A DNA stretch of 64,000 bases, taken from positions 3,894,501 through 3,958,500 of the forward strand of contig NZ_CP141799.1 of assembly GCF_035621475.1 (NCBI RefSeq), written 5' to 3'. The notes under the pieces are model-generated. The model did no database searches, was not told where the DNA came from, and was given only the letters and a program-made list of their open reading frames with translations. This document shows, one piece after another, positions 1 to 10,900 of this stretch; positions within the stretch are counted from its first letter, which is position 1, and each line of letters starts with the position of its first letter. This DNA comes from Pseudomonas paeninsulae (GTDB lineage: Bacteria; Pseudomonadota; Gammaproteobacteria; Pseudomonadales; Pseudomonadaceae). Both the position numbers and the translations under genes were made by a program.

Positions 1-3000
1 ACTGTCGCCGAAGGCGCCACCACCGGTGCCTACACCGTCAAACTGGTCGACCAGGCCGGCAACTCAGTCACCGTCACCAGCGCCACCAACGTCACTGTGC
101 AGTTCGCTAACGGCACCGCCGAAGCCGGCGACTACGCCGCCGCTGACCAGACCGTGACCATTGCCGCGGGTAGCAGCAGCGCCACCCTGACCGTGGCCAC
201 CAACGAAGACGTCGACTTCGACAACGAGACCTTCACCGCCAGCATCAAGGCCGTGCAGGACAACGGTGAGTTCGAAGCCATCAACATCAGCAGTGGCGCC
301 GCCGGCCAAACCGCCAGCGCCACCACCACCATCGTCGACAATGACGTCGCGCCGACCATCAGCATCAACGATGTCACCGTCAACGAAGACGCGGGTACCG
401 CGACCTTCACCGTCACCCTCGGTAATGCCACCACTGCCCCGGTGACCTTCAACTACGCCACCAGCAATGGCACCGCCACCGCAGGGACCGACTACACCGC
501 CACCACCGACAGCGGCAGCATCGCCGCCGGTGCGACCACTGCCACCTTCACCGTGGCCATCGCCGATGACTTCATCAAGGAAGGCAACGAAACCTTCAAC
601 GTCACCCTGAGCGGCTTGTCGACTAACGTCGCCGCCAGCGGCAACGACCTGCTCGGCGTCGGCACCATTACCGACACCGGTAGCACCCCGCCAACCGAGA
701 CCATCACCGCCGCCGACACCGTCTATGCCGTGATTGAAGGCCCGACCACTGTCGCCGAAGGCGCCACCACCGGTGCCTACACCGTCAAACTGGTCGACCA
801 GGCCGGCAACTCAGTCACCGTCACCAGCGCCACCAACGTCACTGTGCAGTTCGCTAACGGCACCGCCGAAGCCGGCGACTACGCCGCCGCTGACCAGACC
901 GTGACCATTGCCGCGGGTAGCAGCAGCGCCACCCTGACCGTGGCCACCAACGAAGACGTCGACTTCGACAACGAGACCTTCACCGCCAGCATCAAGGCCG
1001 TGCAGGACAACGGTGAGTTCGAAGCCATCAACATCAGCAGTGGCGCCGCCGGCCAAACCGCCAGCGCCACCACCACCATCGTCGACAATGACGTCGCGCC
1101 GACCATCAGCATCAACGATGTCACCGTCAACGAAGACGCGGGTACCGCGACCTTCACCGTCACCCTCGGTAATGCCACCACTGCCCCGGTGACCTTCAAC
1201 TACGCCACCAGCAATGGCACCGCCACCGCAGGGACCGACTACACCGCCACCACCGACAGCGGCAGCATCGCCGCCGGTGCGACCACTGCCACCTTCACCG
1301 TGGCCATCGCCGATGACTTCATCAAGGAAGGCAACGAAACCTTCAACGTCACCCTGAGCGGCTTGTCGACTAACGTCGCCGCCAGCGGCAACGACCTGCT
1401 CGGCGTCGGCACCATTACCGACACCGGTAGCACCCCGCCAACCGAGACCATCACCGCCGCCGACACCGTCTATGCCGTGATTGAAGGCCCGACCACTGTC
1501 GCCGAAGGCGCCACCACCGGTGCCTACACCGTCAAACTGGTCGACCAGGCCGGCAACTCAGTCACCGTCACCAGCGCCACCAACGTCACTGTGCAGTTCG
1601 CTAACGGCACCGCCGAAGCCGGCGACTACGCCGCCGCTGACCAGACCGTGACCATTGCCGCGGGTAGCAGCAGCGCCACCCTGACCGTGGCCACCAACGA
1701 AGACGTCGACTTCGACAACGAGACCTTCACCGCCAGCATCAAGGCCGTGCAGGACAACGGTGAGTTCGAAGCCATCAACATCAGCAGTGGCGCCGCCGGC
1801 CAAACCGCCAGCGCCACCACCACCATCGTCGACAATGACGTCGCGCCGACCATCAGCATCAACGATGTCACCGTCAACGAAGACGCGGGTACCGCGACCT
1901 TCACCGTCACCCTCGGTAATGCCACCACTGCCCCGGTGACCTTCAACTACGCCACCAGCAATGGCACCGCCACCGCAGGGACCGACTACACCGCCACCAC
2001 CGGCAGCGGCAGCATCGCCGCCGGTGCGACCACTGCCACCTTCACCGTGGCCATCGCCGATGACTTCATCAAGGAAGGCAACGAAACCTTCAACGTCACC
2101 CTGAGCGGCTTGTCGACTAACGTCGCCGCCAGCGGCAACGACCTGCTCGGCGTCGGCACCATTACCGACACCGGTAGCACCCCGCCAACCGAGACCATCA
2201 CCGCCGCCGACACCGTCTATGCCGTGATTGAAGGCCCGACCACTGTCGCCGAAGGCGCCACCACCGGTGCCTACACCGTCAAACTGGTCGACCAGGCCGG
2301 CAACTCAGTCACCGTCACCAGCGCCACCAACGTCACTGTGCAGTTCGCTAACGGCACCGCCGAAGCCGGCGACTACGCCGCCGCTGACCAGACCGTGACC
2401 ATTGCCGCGGGTAGCAGCAGCGCCACCCTGACCGTGGCCACCAACGAAGACGTCGACTTCGACAACGAGACCTTCACCGCCAGCATCAAGGCCGTGCAGG
2501 ACAACGGTGAGTTCGAAGCCATCAACATCAGCAGTGGCGCCGCCGGCCAAACCGCCAGCGCCACCACCACCATCGTCGACAATGACGTCGCGCCGACCAT
2601 CAGCATCAACGATGTCACCGTCAACGAAGACGCGGGTACCGCGACCTTCACCGTCACCCTCGGTAATGCCACCACTGCCCCGGTGACCTTCAACTACGCC
2701 ACCAGCAATGGCACCGCCACCGCAGGGACCGACTACACCGCCACCACCGGCAGCGGCAGCATCGCCGCCGGTGCGACCACTGCCACCTTCACCGTGGCCA
2801 TCGCCGATGACTTCATCAAGGAAGGCAACGAAACCTTCAACGTCACCCTGAGCGGCTTGTCGACTAACGTCGCCGCCAGCGGCAACGACCTGCTCGGCGT
2901 CGGCACCATTACCGACACCGGTAGCACCCCGCCAACCGAGACCATCACCGCCGCCGACACCGTCTATGCCGTGATTGAAGGCCCGACCACTGTCGCCGAA

Positions 3001-4419
3001 GGCGCCACCACCGGTGCCTACACCGTCAAACTGGTCGACCAGGCCGGCAACTCAGTCACCGTCACCAGCGCCACCAACGTCACTGTGCAGTTCGCTAACG
3101 GCACCGCCGAAGCCGGCGACTACGCCGCCGCTGACCAGACCGTGACCATTGCCGCGGGTAGCAGCAGCGCCACCCTGACCGTGGCCACCAACGAAGACGT
3201 CGACTTCGACAACGAGACCTTCACCGCCAGCATCAAGGCCGTGCAGGACAACGGTGAGTTCGAAGCCATCAACATCAGCAGTGGCGCCGCCGGCCAAACC
3301 GCCAGCGCCACCACCACCATCGTCGACAATGACGTCGCGCCGACCATCAGCATCAACGATGTCACCGTCAACGAAGACGCGGGTACCGCGACCTTCACCG
3401 TCACCCTCGGTAATGCCACCACTGCCCCGGTGACCTTCAACTACGCCACCAGCAATGGCACCGCCACCGCAGGGACCGACTACACCGCCACCACCGGCAG
3501 CGGCAGCATCGCCGCCGGTGCGACCACTGCCACCTTCACCGTGGCCATCGCCGATGACTTCATCAAGGAAGGCAACGAAACCTTCAACGTCACCCTGAGC
3601 GGCTTGTCGACTAACGTCGCCGCCAGCGGCAACGACCTGCTCGGCGTCGGCACCATTACCGACACCGGTAGCACCCCGCCAACCGAGACCATCACCGCCG
3701 CCGACACCGTCTATGCCGTGATTGAAGGCCCGACCACTGTCGCCGAAGGCGCCACCACCGGTGCCTACACCGTCAAACTGGTCGACCAGGCCGGCAACTC
3801 AGTCACCGTCACCAGCGCCACCAACGTCACTGTGCAGTTCGCTAACGGCACCGCCGAAGCCGGCGACTACGCCGCCGCTGACCAGACCGTGACCATTGCC
3901 GCGGGTAGCAGCAGCGCCACCCTGACCGTGGCCACCAACGAAGACGTCGACTTCGACAACGAGACCTTCACCGCCAGCATCAAGGCCGTGCAGGACAACG
4001 GTGAGTTCGAAGCCATCAACATCAGCAGTGGCGCCGCCGGCCAAACCGCCAGCGCCACCACCACCATCGTCGACAATGACGTCGCGCCGACCATCAGCAT
4101 CAACGATGTCACCGTCAACGAAGACGCGGGTACCGCGACCTTCACCGTCACCCTCGGTAATGCCACCACTGCCCCGGTGACCTTCAACTACGCCACCAGC
4201 AATGGCACCGCCACCGCAGGGACCGACTACACCGCCACCACCGACAGCGGCAGCATCGCCGCCGGTGCGACCACTGCCACCTTCACCGTGGCCATCGCCG
4301 ATGACTTCATCAAGGAAGGCAACGAAACCTTCAACGTCACCCTGAGCGGCTTGTCGACTAACGTCGCCGCCAGCGGCAACGACCTGCTCGGCGTCGGCAC
4401 CATTACCGACAACCGGTAG
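1..4419 (+). CDS. Giant Calx-beta repeat RTX adhesin (LapA-like), central part; 5' end outside the window, interrupted at 4417-4419
   Basis: The frame is open from base 1, so the start lies upstream of the window. The protein is a tandem array of 249-aa units, each holding two Calx-beta-like beta-sandwich modules with acidic calcium-site motifs such as DVDFDNETF and DDFIKEGNETF. In LapA-type adhesins such arrays form the extended stalk of a cell-surface protein exported by a type I secretion system. A stop appears at 4417-4419 only because one extra A near 4411 shifts the frame. The same frame resumes intact after about 4895 and runs to 11775, so this piece and the next are very probably one gene. 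The lapG-lapD operon downstream fits an adhesin retained at the outer membrane and released by LapG. The N-terminal retention module and the LapBCE transporter are not in the window. Confidence 0.9.
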   Translation, partial: TVAEGATTGAYTVKLVDQAGNSVTVTSATNVTVQFANGTAEAGDYAAADQTVTIAAGSSSATLTVATNEDVDFDNETFTASIKAVQDNGEFEAINISSGAAGQTASATTTIVDNDVAPTISINDVTVNEDAGTATFTVTLGNATTAPVTFNYATSNGTATAGTDYTATTDSGSIAAGATTATFTVAIADDFIKEGNETFNVTLSGLSTNVAASGNDLLGVGTITDTGSTPPTETITAADTVYAVIEGPTTVAEGATTGAYTVKLVDQAGNSVTVTSATNVTVQFANGTAEAGDYAAADQTVTIAAGSSSATLTVATNEDVDFDNETFTASIKAVQDNGEFEAINISSGAAGQTASATTTIVDNDVAPTISINDVTVNEDAGTATFTVTLGNATTAPVTFNYATSNGTATAGTDYTATTDSGSIAAGATTATFTVAIADDFIKEGNETFNVTLSGLSTNVAASGNDLLGVGTITDTGSTPPTETITAADTVYAVIEGPTTVAEGATTGAYTVKLVDQAGNSVTVTSATNVTVQFANGTAEAGDYAAADQTVTIAAGSSSATLTVATNEDVDFDNETFTASIKAVQDNGEFEAINISSGAAGQTASATTTIVDNDVAPTISINDVTVNEDAGTATFTVTLGNATTAPVTFNYATSNGTATAGTDYTATTGSGSIAAGATTATFTVAIADDFIKEGNETFNVTLSGLSTNVAASGNDLLGVGTITDTGSTPPTETITAADTVYAVIEGPTTVAEGATTGAYTVKLVDQAGNSVTVTSATNVTVQFANGTAEAGDYAAADQTVTIAAGSSSATLTVATNEDVDFDNETFTASIKAVQDNGEFEAINISSGAAGQTASATTTIVDNDVAPTISINDVTVNEDAGTATFTVTLGNATTAPVTFNYATSNGTATAGTDYTATTGSGSIAAGATTATFTVAIADDFIKEGNETFNVTLSGLSTNVAASGNDLLGVGTITDTGSTPPTETITAADTVYAVIEGPTTVAEGATTGAYTVKLVDQAGNSVTVTSATNVTVQFANGTAEAGDYAAADQTVTIAAGSSSATLTVATNEDVDFDNETFTASIKAVQDNGEFEAINISSGAAGQTASATTTIVDNDVAPTISINDVTVNEDAGTATFTVTLGNATTAPVTFNYATSNGTATAGTDYTATTGSGSIAAGATTATFTVAIADDFIKEGNETFNVTLSGLSTNVAASGNDLLGVGTITDTGSTPPTETITAADTVYAVIEGPTTVAEGATTGAYTVKLVDQAGNSVTVTSATNVTVQFANGTAEAGDYAAADQTVTIAAGSSSATLTVATNEDVDFDNETFTASIKAVQDNGEFEAINISSGAAGQTASATTTIVDNDVAPTISINDVTVNEDAGTATFTVTLGNATTAPVTFNYATSNGTATAGTDYTATTDSGSIAAGATTATFTVAIADDFIKEGNETFNVTLSGLSTNVAASGNDLLGVGTITDNR

Positions 4420-4905
4420 CACCCCGCCAACCGAGACCATCACCGCCGCCGACACCGTCTATGCCGTGATTGAAGGCCCGACCACTGTCGCCGAAGGCGC
4501 CACCACCGGATGCCTACACCGTCAAACTGGTCGGACCAGGCCGGCAACTCAGTCACCGTCACCAGCGCCACCAACGTCACTGTGCAGTTCGCTAACGGCA
4601 CCGCCGAAGCCGGCGACTACGCCGCCGCTGACCAGACCGTGACCATTGCCGCGGGTAGCAGCAGCGCCACCCTGACCGTGGCCAGCAACGAAGGACGTCG
4701 ACTTCGACAACGAGACCTTCACCGCCAGCATCAAGGCCGTGCAGGACAACGGTGAGGGTTAACGAAGCCATCAACATCAGCAGATAGGCGGCCGATTCGG
4801 ACCTGAAAACCGCCAGCGCCACCACCACCATCGTCGACAATGACGTCGCGCCGACCATCAGCATCAACGATGTCACCGTCAACGAAGACGCGGGTAACCG
4901 CGACC
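4405..4905 (+). other. Indel cluster in one adhesin repeat copy (probable sequence or assembly error)
   Basis: Relative to the other copies this copy has single inserted bases near 4411, 4510, 4534, 4692 and 4895, a 4-base excess near 4756 and a scrambled 9-base excess at about 4785-4805. The net gain is 18 bases, a multiple of three, so the frame before and after is the same. The other copies have no indels. A genuine pseudogene would not be expected to confine all its damage to 500 bp and then restore the frame exactly. Confidence 0.8.
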
Positions 4906-7900
4906 TTCACCGTCACCCTCGGTAATGCCACCACTGCCCCGGTGACCTTCAACTACGCCACCAGCAATGGCACCGCCACCGCAGGGACCGACTACACCGC
5001 CACCACCGGCAGCGGCAGCATCGCCGCCGGTGCGACCACTGCCACCTTCACCGTGGCCATCGCCGATGACTTCATCAAGGAAGGCAACGAAACCTTCAAC
5101 GTCACCCTGAGCGGCTTGTCGACTAACGTCGCCGCCAGCGGCAACGACCTGCTCGGCGTCGGCACCATTACCGACACCGGTAGCACCCCGCCAACCGAGA
5201 CCATCACCGCCGCCGACACCGTCTATGCCGTGATTGAAGGCCCGACCACTGTCGCCGAAGGCGCCACCACCGGTGCCTACACCGTCAAACTGGTCGACCA
5301 GGCCGGCAACTCAGTCACCGTCACCAGCGCCACCAACGTCACTGTGCAGTTCGCTAACGGCACCGCCGAAGCCGGCGACTACGCCGCCGCTGACCAGACC
5401 GTGACCATTGCCGCGGGTAGCAGCAGCGCCACCCTGACCGTGGCCACCAACGAAGACGTCGACTTCGACAACGAGACCTTCACCGCCAGCATCAAGGCCG
5501 TGCAGGACAACGGTGAGTTCGAAGCCATCAACATCAGCAGTGGCGCCGCCGGCCAAACCGCCAGCGCCACCACCACCATCGTCGACAATGACGTCGCGCC
5601 GACCATCAGCATCAACGATGTCACCGTCAACGAAGACGCGGGTACCGCGACCTTCACCGTCACCCTCGGTAATGCCACCACTGCCCCGGTGACCTTCAAC
5701 TACGCCACCAGCAATGGCACCGCCACCGCAGGGACCGACTACACCGCCACCACCGGCAGCGGCAGCATCGCCGCCGGTGCGACCACTGCCACCTTCACCG
5801 TGGCCATCGCCGATGACTTCATCAAGGAAGGCAACGAAACCTTCAACGTCACCCTGAGCGGCTTGTCGACTAACGTCGCCGCCAGCGGCAACGACCTGCT
5901 CGGCGTCGGCACCATTACCGACACCGGTAGCACCCCGCCAACCGAGACCATCACCGCCGCCGACACCGTCTATGCCGTGATTGAAGGCCCGACCACTGTC
6001 GCCGAAGGCGCCACCACCGGTGCCTACACCGTCAAACTGGTCGACCAGGCCGGCAACTCAGTCACCGTCACCAGCGCCACCAACGTCACTGTGCAGTTCG
6101 CTAACGGCACCGCCGAAGCCGGCGACTACGCCGCCGCTGACCAGACCGTGACCATTGCCGCGGGTAGCAGCAGCGCCACCCTGACCGTGGCCACCAACGA
6201 AGACGTCGACTTCGACAACGAGACCTTCACCGCCAGCATCAAGGCCGTGCAGGACAACGGTGAGTTCGAAGCCATCAACATCAGCAGTGGCGCCGCCGGC
6301 CAAACCGCCAGCGCCACCACCACCATCGTCGACAATGACGTCGCGCCGACCATCAGCATCAACGATGTCACCGTCAACGAAGACGCGGGTACCGCGACCT
6401 TCACCGTCACCCTCGGTAATGCCACCACTGCCCCGGTGACCTTCAACTACGCCACCAGCAATGGCACCGCCACCGCAGGGACCGACTACACCGCCACCAC
6501 CGGCAGCGGCAGCATCGCCGCCGGTGCGACCACTGCCACCTTCACCGTGGCCATCGCCGATGACTTCATCAAGGAAGGCAACGAAACCTTCAACGTCACC
6601 CTGAGCGGCTTGTCGACTAACGTCGCCGCCAGCGGCAACGACCTGCTCGGCGTCGGCACCATTACCGACACCGGTAGCACCCCGCCAACCGAGACCATCA
6701 CCGCCGCCGACACCGTCTATGCCGTGATTGAAGGCCCGACCACTGTCGCCGAAGGCGCCACCACCGGTGCCTACACCGTCAAACTGGTCGACCAGGCCGG
6801 CAACTCAGTCACCGTCACCAGCGCCACCAACGTCACTGTGCAGTTCGCTAACGGCACCGCCGAAGCCGGCGACTACGCCGCCGCTGACCAGACCGTGACC
6901 ATTGCCGCGGGTAGCAGCAGCGCCACCCTGACCGTGGCCACCAACGAAGACGTCGACTTCGACAACGAGACCTTCACCGCCAGCATCAAGGCCGTGCAGG
7001 ACAACGGTGAGTTCGAAGCCATCAACATCAGCAGTGGCGCCGCCGGCCAAACCGCCAGCGCCACCACCACCATCGTCGACAATGACGTCGCGCCGACCAT
7101 CAGCATCAACGATGTCACCGTCAACGAAGACGCGGGTACCGCGACCTTCACCGTCACCCTCGGTAATGCCACCACTGCCCCGGTGACCTTCAACTACGCC
7201 ACCAGCAATGGCACCGCCACCGCAGGGACCGACTACACCGCCACCACCGGCAGCGGCAGCATCGCCGCCGGTGCGACCACTGCCACCTTCACCGTGGCCA
7301 TCGCCGATGACTTCATCAAGGAAGGCAACGAAACCTTCAACGTCACCCTGAGCGGCTTGTCGACTAACGTCGCCGCCAGCGGCAACGACCTGCTCGGCGT
7401 CGGCACCATTACCGACACCGGTAGCACCCCGCCAACCGAGACCATCACCGCCGCCGACACCGTCTATGCCGTGATTGAAGGCCCGACCACTGTCGCCGAA
7501 GGCGCCACCACCGGTGCCTACACCGTCAAACTGGTCGACCAGGCCGGCAACTCAGTCACCGTCACCAGCGCCACCAACGTCACTGTGCAGTTCGCTAACG
7601 GCACCGCCGAAGCCGGCGACTACGCCGCCGCTGACCAGACCGTGACCATTGCCGCGGGTAGCAGCAGCGCCACCCTGACCGTGGCCACCAACGAAGACGT
7701 CGACTTCGACAACGAGACCTTCACCGCCAGCATCAAGGCCGTGCAGGACAACGGTGAGTTCGAAGCCATCAACATCAGCAGTGGCGCCGCCGGCCAAACC
7801 GCCAGCGCCACCACCACCATCGTCGACAATGACGTCGCGCCGACCATCAGCATCAACGATGTCACCGTCAACGAAGACGCGGGTACCGCGACCTTCACCG

Positions 7901-10900
7901 TCACCCTCGGTAATGCCACCACTGCCCCGGTGACCTTCAACTACGCCACCAGCAATGGCACCGCCACCGCAGGGACCGACTACACCGCCACCACCGACAG
8001 CGGCAGCATCGCCGCCGGTGCGACCACTGCCACCTTCACCGTGGCCATCGCCGATGACTTCATCAAGGAAGGCAACGAAACCTTCAACGTCACCCTGAGC
8101 GGCTTGTCGACTAACGTCGCCGCCAGCGGCAACGACCTGCTCGGCGTCGGCACCATTACCGACACCGGTAGCACCCCGCCAACCGAGACCATCACCGCCG
8201 CCGACACCGTCTATGCCGTGATTGAAGGCCCGACCACTGTCGCCGAAGGCGCCACCACCAGCGACTACACCGTGCGCCTGATCGACCAGTTCGGTAACCC
8301 GGTCACCGTCGCCAGCGCCACCAGCGTCACCGTGCGGTTCGCCAACGGCAGCGCGGAGGACAATGACTACCAATATGGCAATGGGGTGACAGCGACATTC
8401 ACCATCGCCGCGGGCGCTTCATCCGTAAGTTTCCCGGTGAGCACAGTCGATGACCTGCTCTTCGAATCCGACGAAACCTTCTCGGTCTCAATCGCCGGCG
8501 TGAAAGATACGGGAGCTTTCGAGCACGTAGCCATAGGTGCGAGTTCGTCTGTAACCACGACAATCCTCAACAATGACACCTTGTCAGTGGGGAACACCGC
8601 GGGCGACGACGACGATGTCAACGAAAACCGCGACAACATCTCTACCAACGATATCCAGCACACCGGCACCATCAGCCCGGTGGCGGCTGACATCACGCTG
8701 TCCATAGACGCAAGCGGCGCATCCGGGCTGACCTCCAACCACCAGGCGATCACCTATGCCTGGAGTGCGGCCAGCCGGACGCTAACAGCGAGCACTGCGA
8801 GCGGCACGGTCTTTAGCGTCACACTCAGCGCCAGCGGCGATAGCTATGCCTTCAAGCAATTCCTGGGCATCGACCATGCAGTAATCGCCGGTGAAGCACA
8901 TAGCCTGAACATTCCCCTGACCTTGCTGGCGAAGGATAGTGCCGGCAATCAACTGACCACCGCAGGCTTCAGCATCACAGTTGCGGACGACGCGCCGAGC
9001 GTGAGCGGAACCAAGGTTATTACTACAGCCAACGATGGCAACTACAGCGAGTCGGGCTTCCTGACTGAAGCGACGCTGTCCAACGACGTCACGGGTATTA
9101 CCTGGAATACCGCCGGGCTGCCGAGCCTGGTGTTTGAAGGCAAACCTGTTCTCTATGTCGATCATGGCAATGGCACGCTGACCGGCCAGTTGGCTGACGG
9201 CACATTGATTTTCCGTGCGACCATCGATCCAACGACGGTGAACGGCAACAACAGCCCACAGTACAGCTTCGAGCTGCTCAACAGCGTTGGCCGCCTCGGC
9301 GTTCTGGAAGCGGAAAGCAGCTACACGGTGATCAGTGGCGGCAACATCAATCATCTTCAGCTGGGCTTTGGCGACTACCTGATCGACAGCATGACGGCGG
9401 TGAACGGCAGCGGAGCGACATCGACAGTCAATACCAATAACAACTGGATCGGTGTCGGCGGTAACTGGTTCAATCCCGGTGAAAAACTGTCCATGGCTTT
9501 CACGGACCCGAGCGGAGCGGCTGGGCAAGTACGCGACTTGAACATGCTGGTGGAGGGACAGGGCAACAGCCCCTACACGGTGAACTGGAAGGTAACCGCG
9601 GCAATAGATGCCAACGGCACTACCGTGACCTATTCGGGCAGCGTGTCAGGCTCGGGCAACAGCGATATGCCGTTCAGCATACCGTTGCAGAACGGCGCCC
9701 TATATTTCACCAACCTGGATATCAGCTCCTCTAGTGGTGATTTCCGCATTGCCTTCTCGGACGTCACGGCCAACAACTACTTCACCGATATTCCACTGGA
9801 CTTGAGCTACACCCTGACTGACGCGGATGGCGACACGGCCAACGGCCTGATTGACGTGACGCTGACTGCCAATCATGTCCCGCGCGCAGGGGACGATTCG
9901 ATCCGCACGGAGGAAGACACCTCCATCAGCGGCAACCTAGCTACAAATGACACGCTCTCACTGGACGGGGGCAACATCTGGGCGCTGGGCACACAGGCCA
10001 GCCACGGCACAGCGCTGGTCAATGCGGACGGTACATTCACCTATACCCCGGCAGCCGACTATAACGGATCCGACGCTTTCACCTATACGCTCACAGACGC
10101 CAACGGCGACAGGTCAACCGCGACCGTGCAGGTATCCGTCACTCCAGTCAACGACGCCACCAGCCCGACCCTGAGCCTCGCAACCATTGGTCAATGGACC
10201 TTCAATGAAGCCAGTGGCGCAGCCACGACTAACAATCAATATGCAAACCAGACGGGACGTTTGGCCGATGACAACAGTAGTGGCGGCAGTGCTTTGCCCA
10301 GTTTCACCAGTACCTCTCGCAATGCAACTGCAGGCAATAACCTGAACTTTCAAGATGCTGGCGACCGGGTAAACATTGATACATCTGTCACTCAGCCGTT
10401 AATGGGTACCGCTACTCTCACCTTCTGGGTTAAGACCACTCAAGCGGGCGGAGTCAGCGGAGCGGGTAACTCTTGGGACCTGCCAACTGTGATTGGCAGT
10501 GAACATAACGGTGGCGGCAACGACATTCAATGGGGCGCGATCAATAACCAGGGCAAGATTGGTTTCGGCGTTGGTAACGTTGCAGGCGTGTACAGCACCA
10601 GCACAATTAATGACGGTAACTGGCAGCATGTCGCCATCACTCGCAACGCAGTCTCAAAGCTGGTTGAGATTTATGTGAATGGCGTGCGCGAAGCAACTGG
10701 TAGCCCTAATGACCCGGCCTTCACTGCGACCATTAACAAGCTGGTATCGATTGGCGTTAATAACAATTTCAGCAATAACTCTTCTGCATCTGACCTAGCA
10801 GACAATCGTTACTTCAATGGGCAGCTCGATGATCTACGGATCTATGCAGGCGTACTGACCCAGTCGCAAATAACTGCCATTCGAAATATCGAAAGCGGCT

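Larger units (their letters stand above)
1..8235 (+). repeat. Tandem array of eleven 747-bp units (249 aa) in the adhesin gene
   Basis: Units begin at 1, 748, 1495, 2242, 2989, 3736, 4484, 5248, 5995, 6742 and 7489. A diverged twelfth unit starts at 8236. Apart from the damaged unit around 4.4-4.9 kb, the copies look identical at nucleotide level except for one codon, GAC (Asp) or GGC (Gly), in the TT[D/G]SGS segment. Reading the units in order the codon is D, D, G, G, G, D, G, G, G, G, D. The array probably continues upstream, and the true copy number cannot be known from this sequence. Confidence 0.95.

Noticed and set aside
1..8235. CRISPR array as an explanation of the tandem repeats
   Set aside because: The unit is 747 bp, coding and contiguous without unique spacers. 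It encodes Calx-beta modules.
7552..8373. 273-codon minus-strand frame inside the adhesin repeats, plus many shorter ones repeated every 747 bp
   Set aside because: They are exact antisense shadows of the Calx-beta repeat coding frame, recur once per unit, and have Gly/Val-rich compositions with no domain match.
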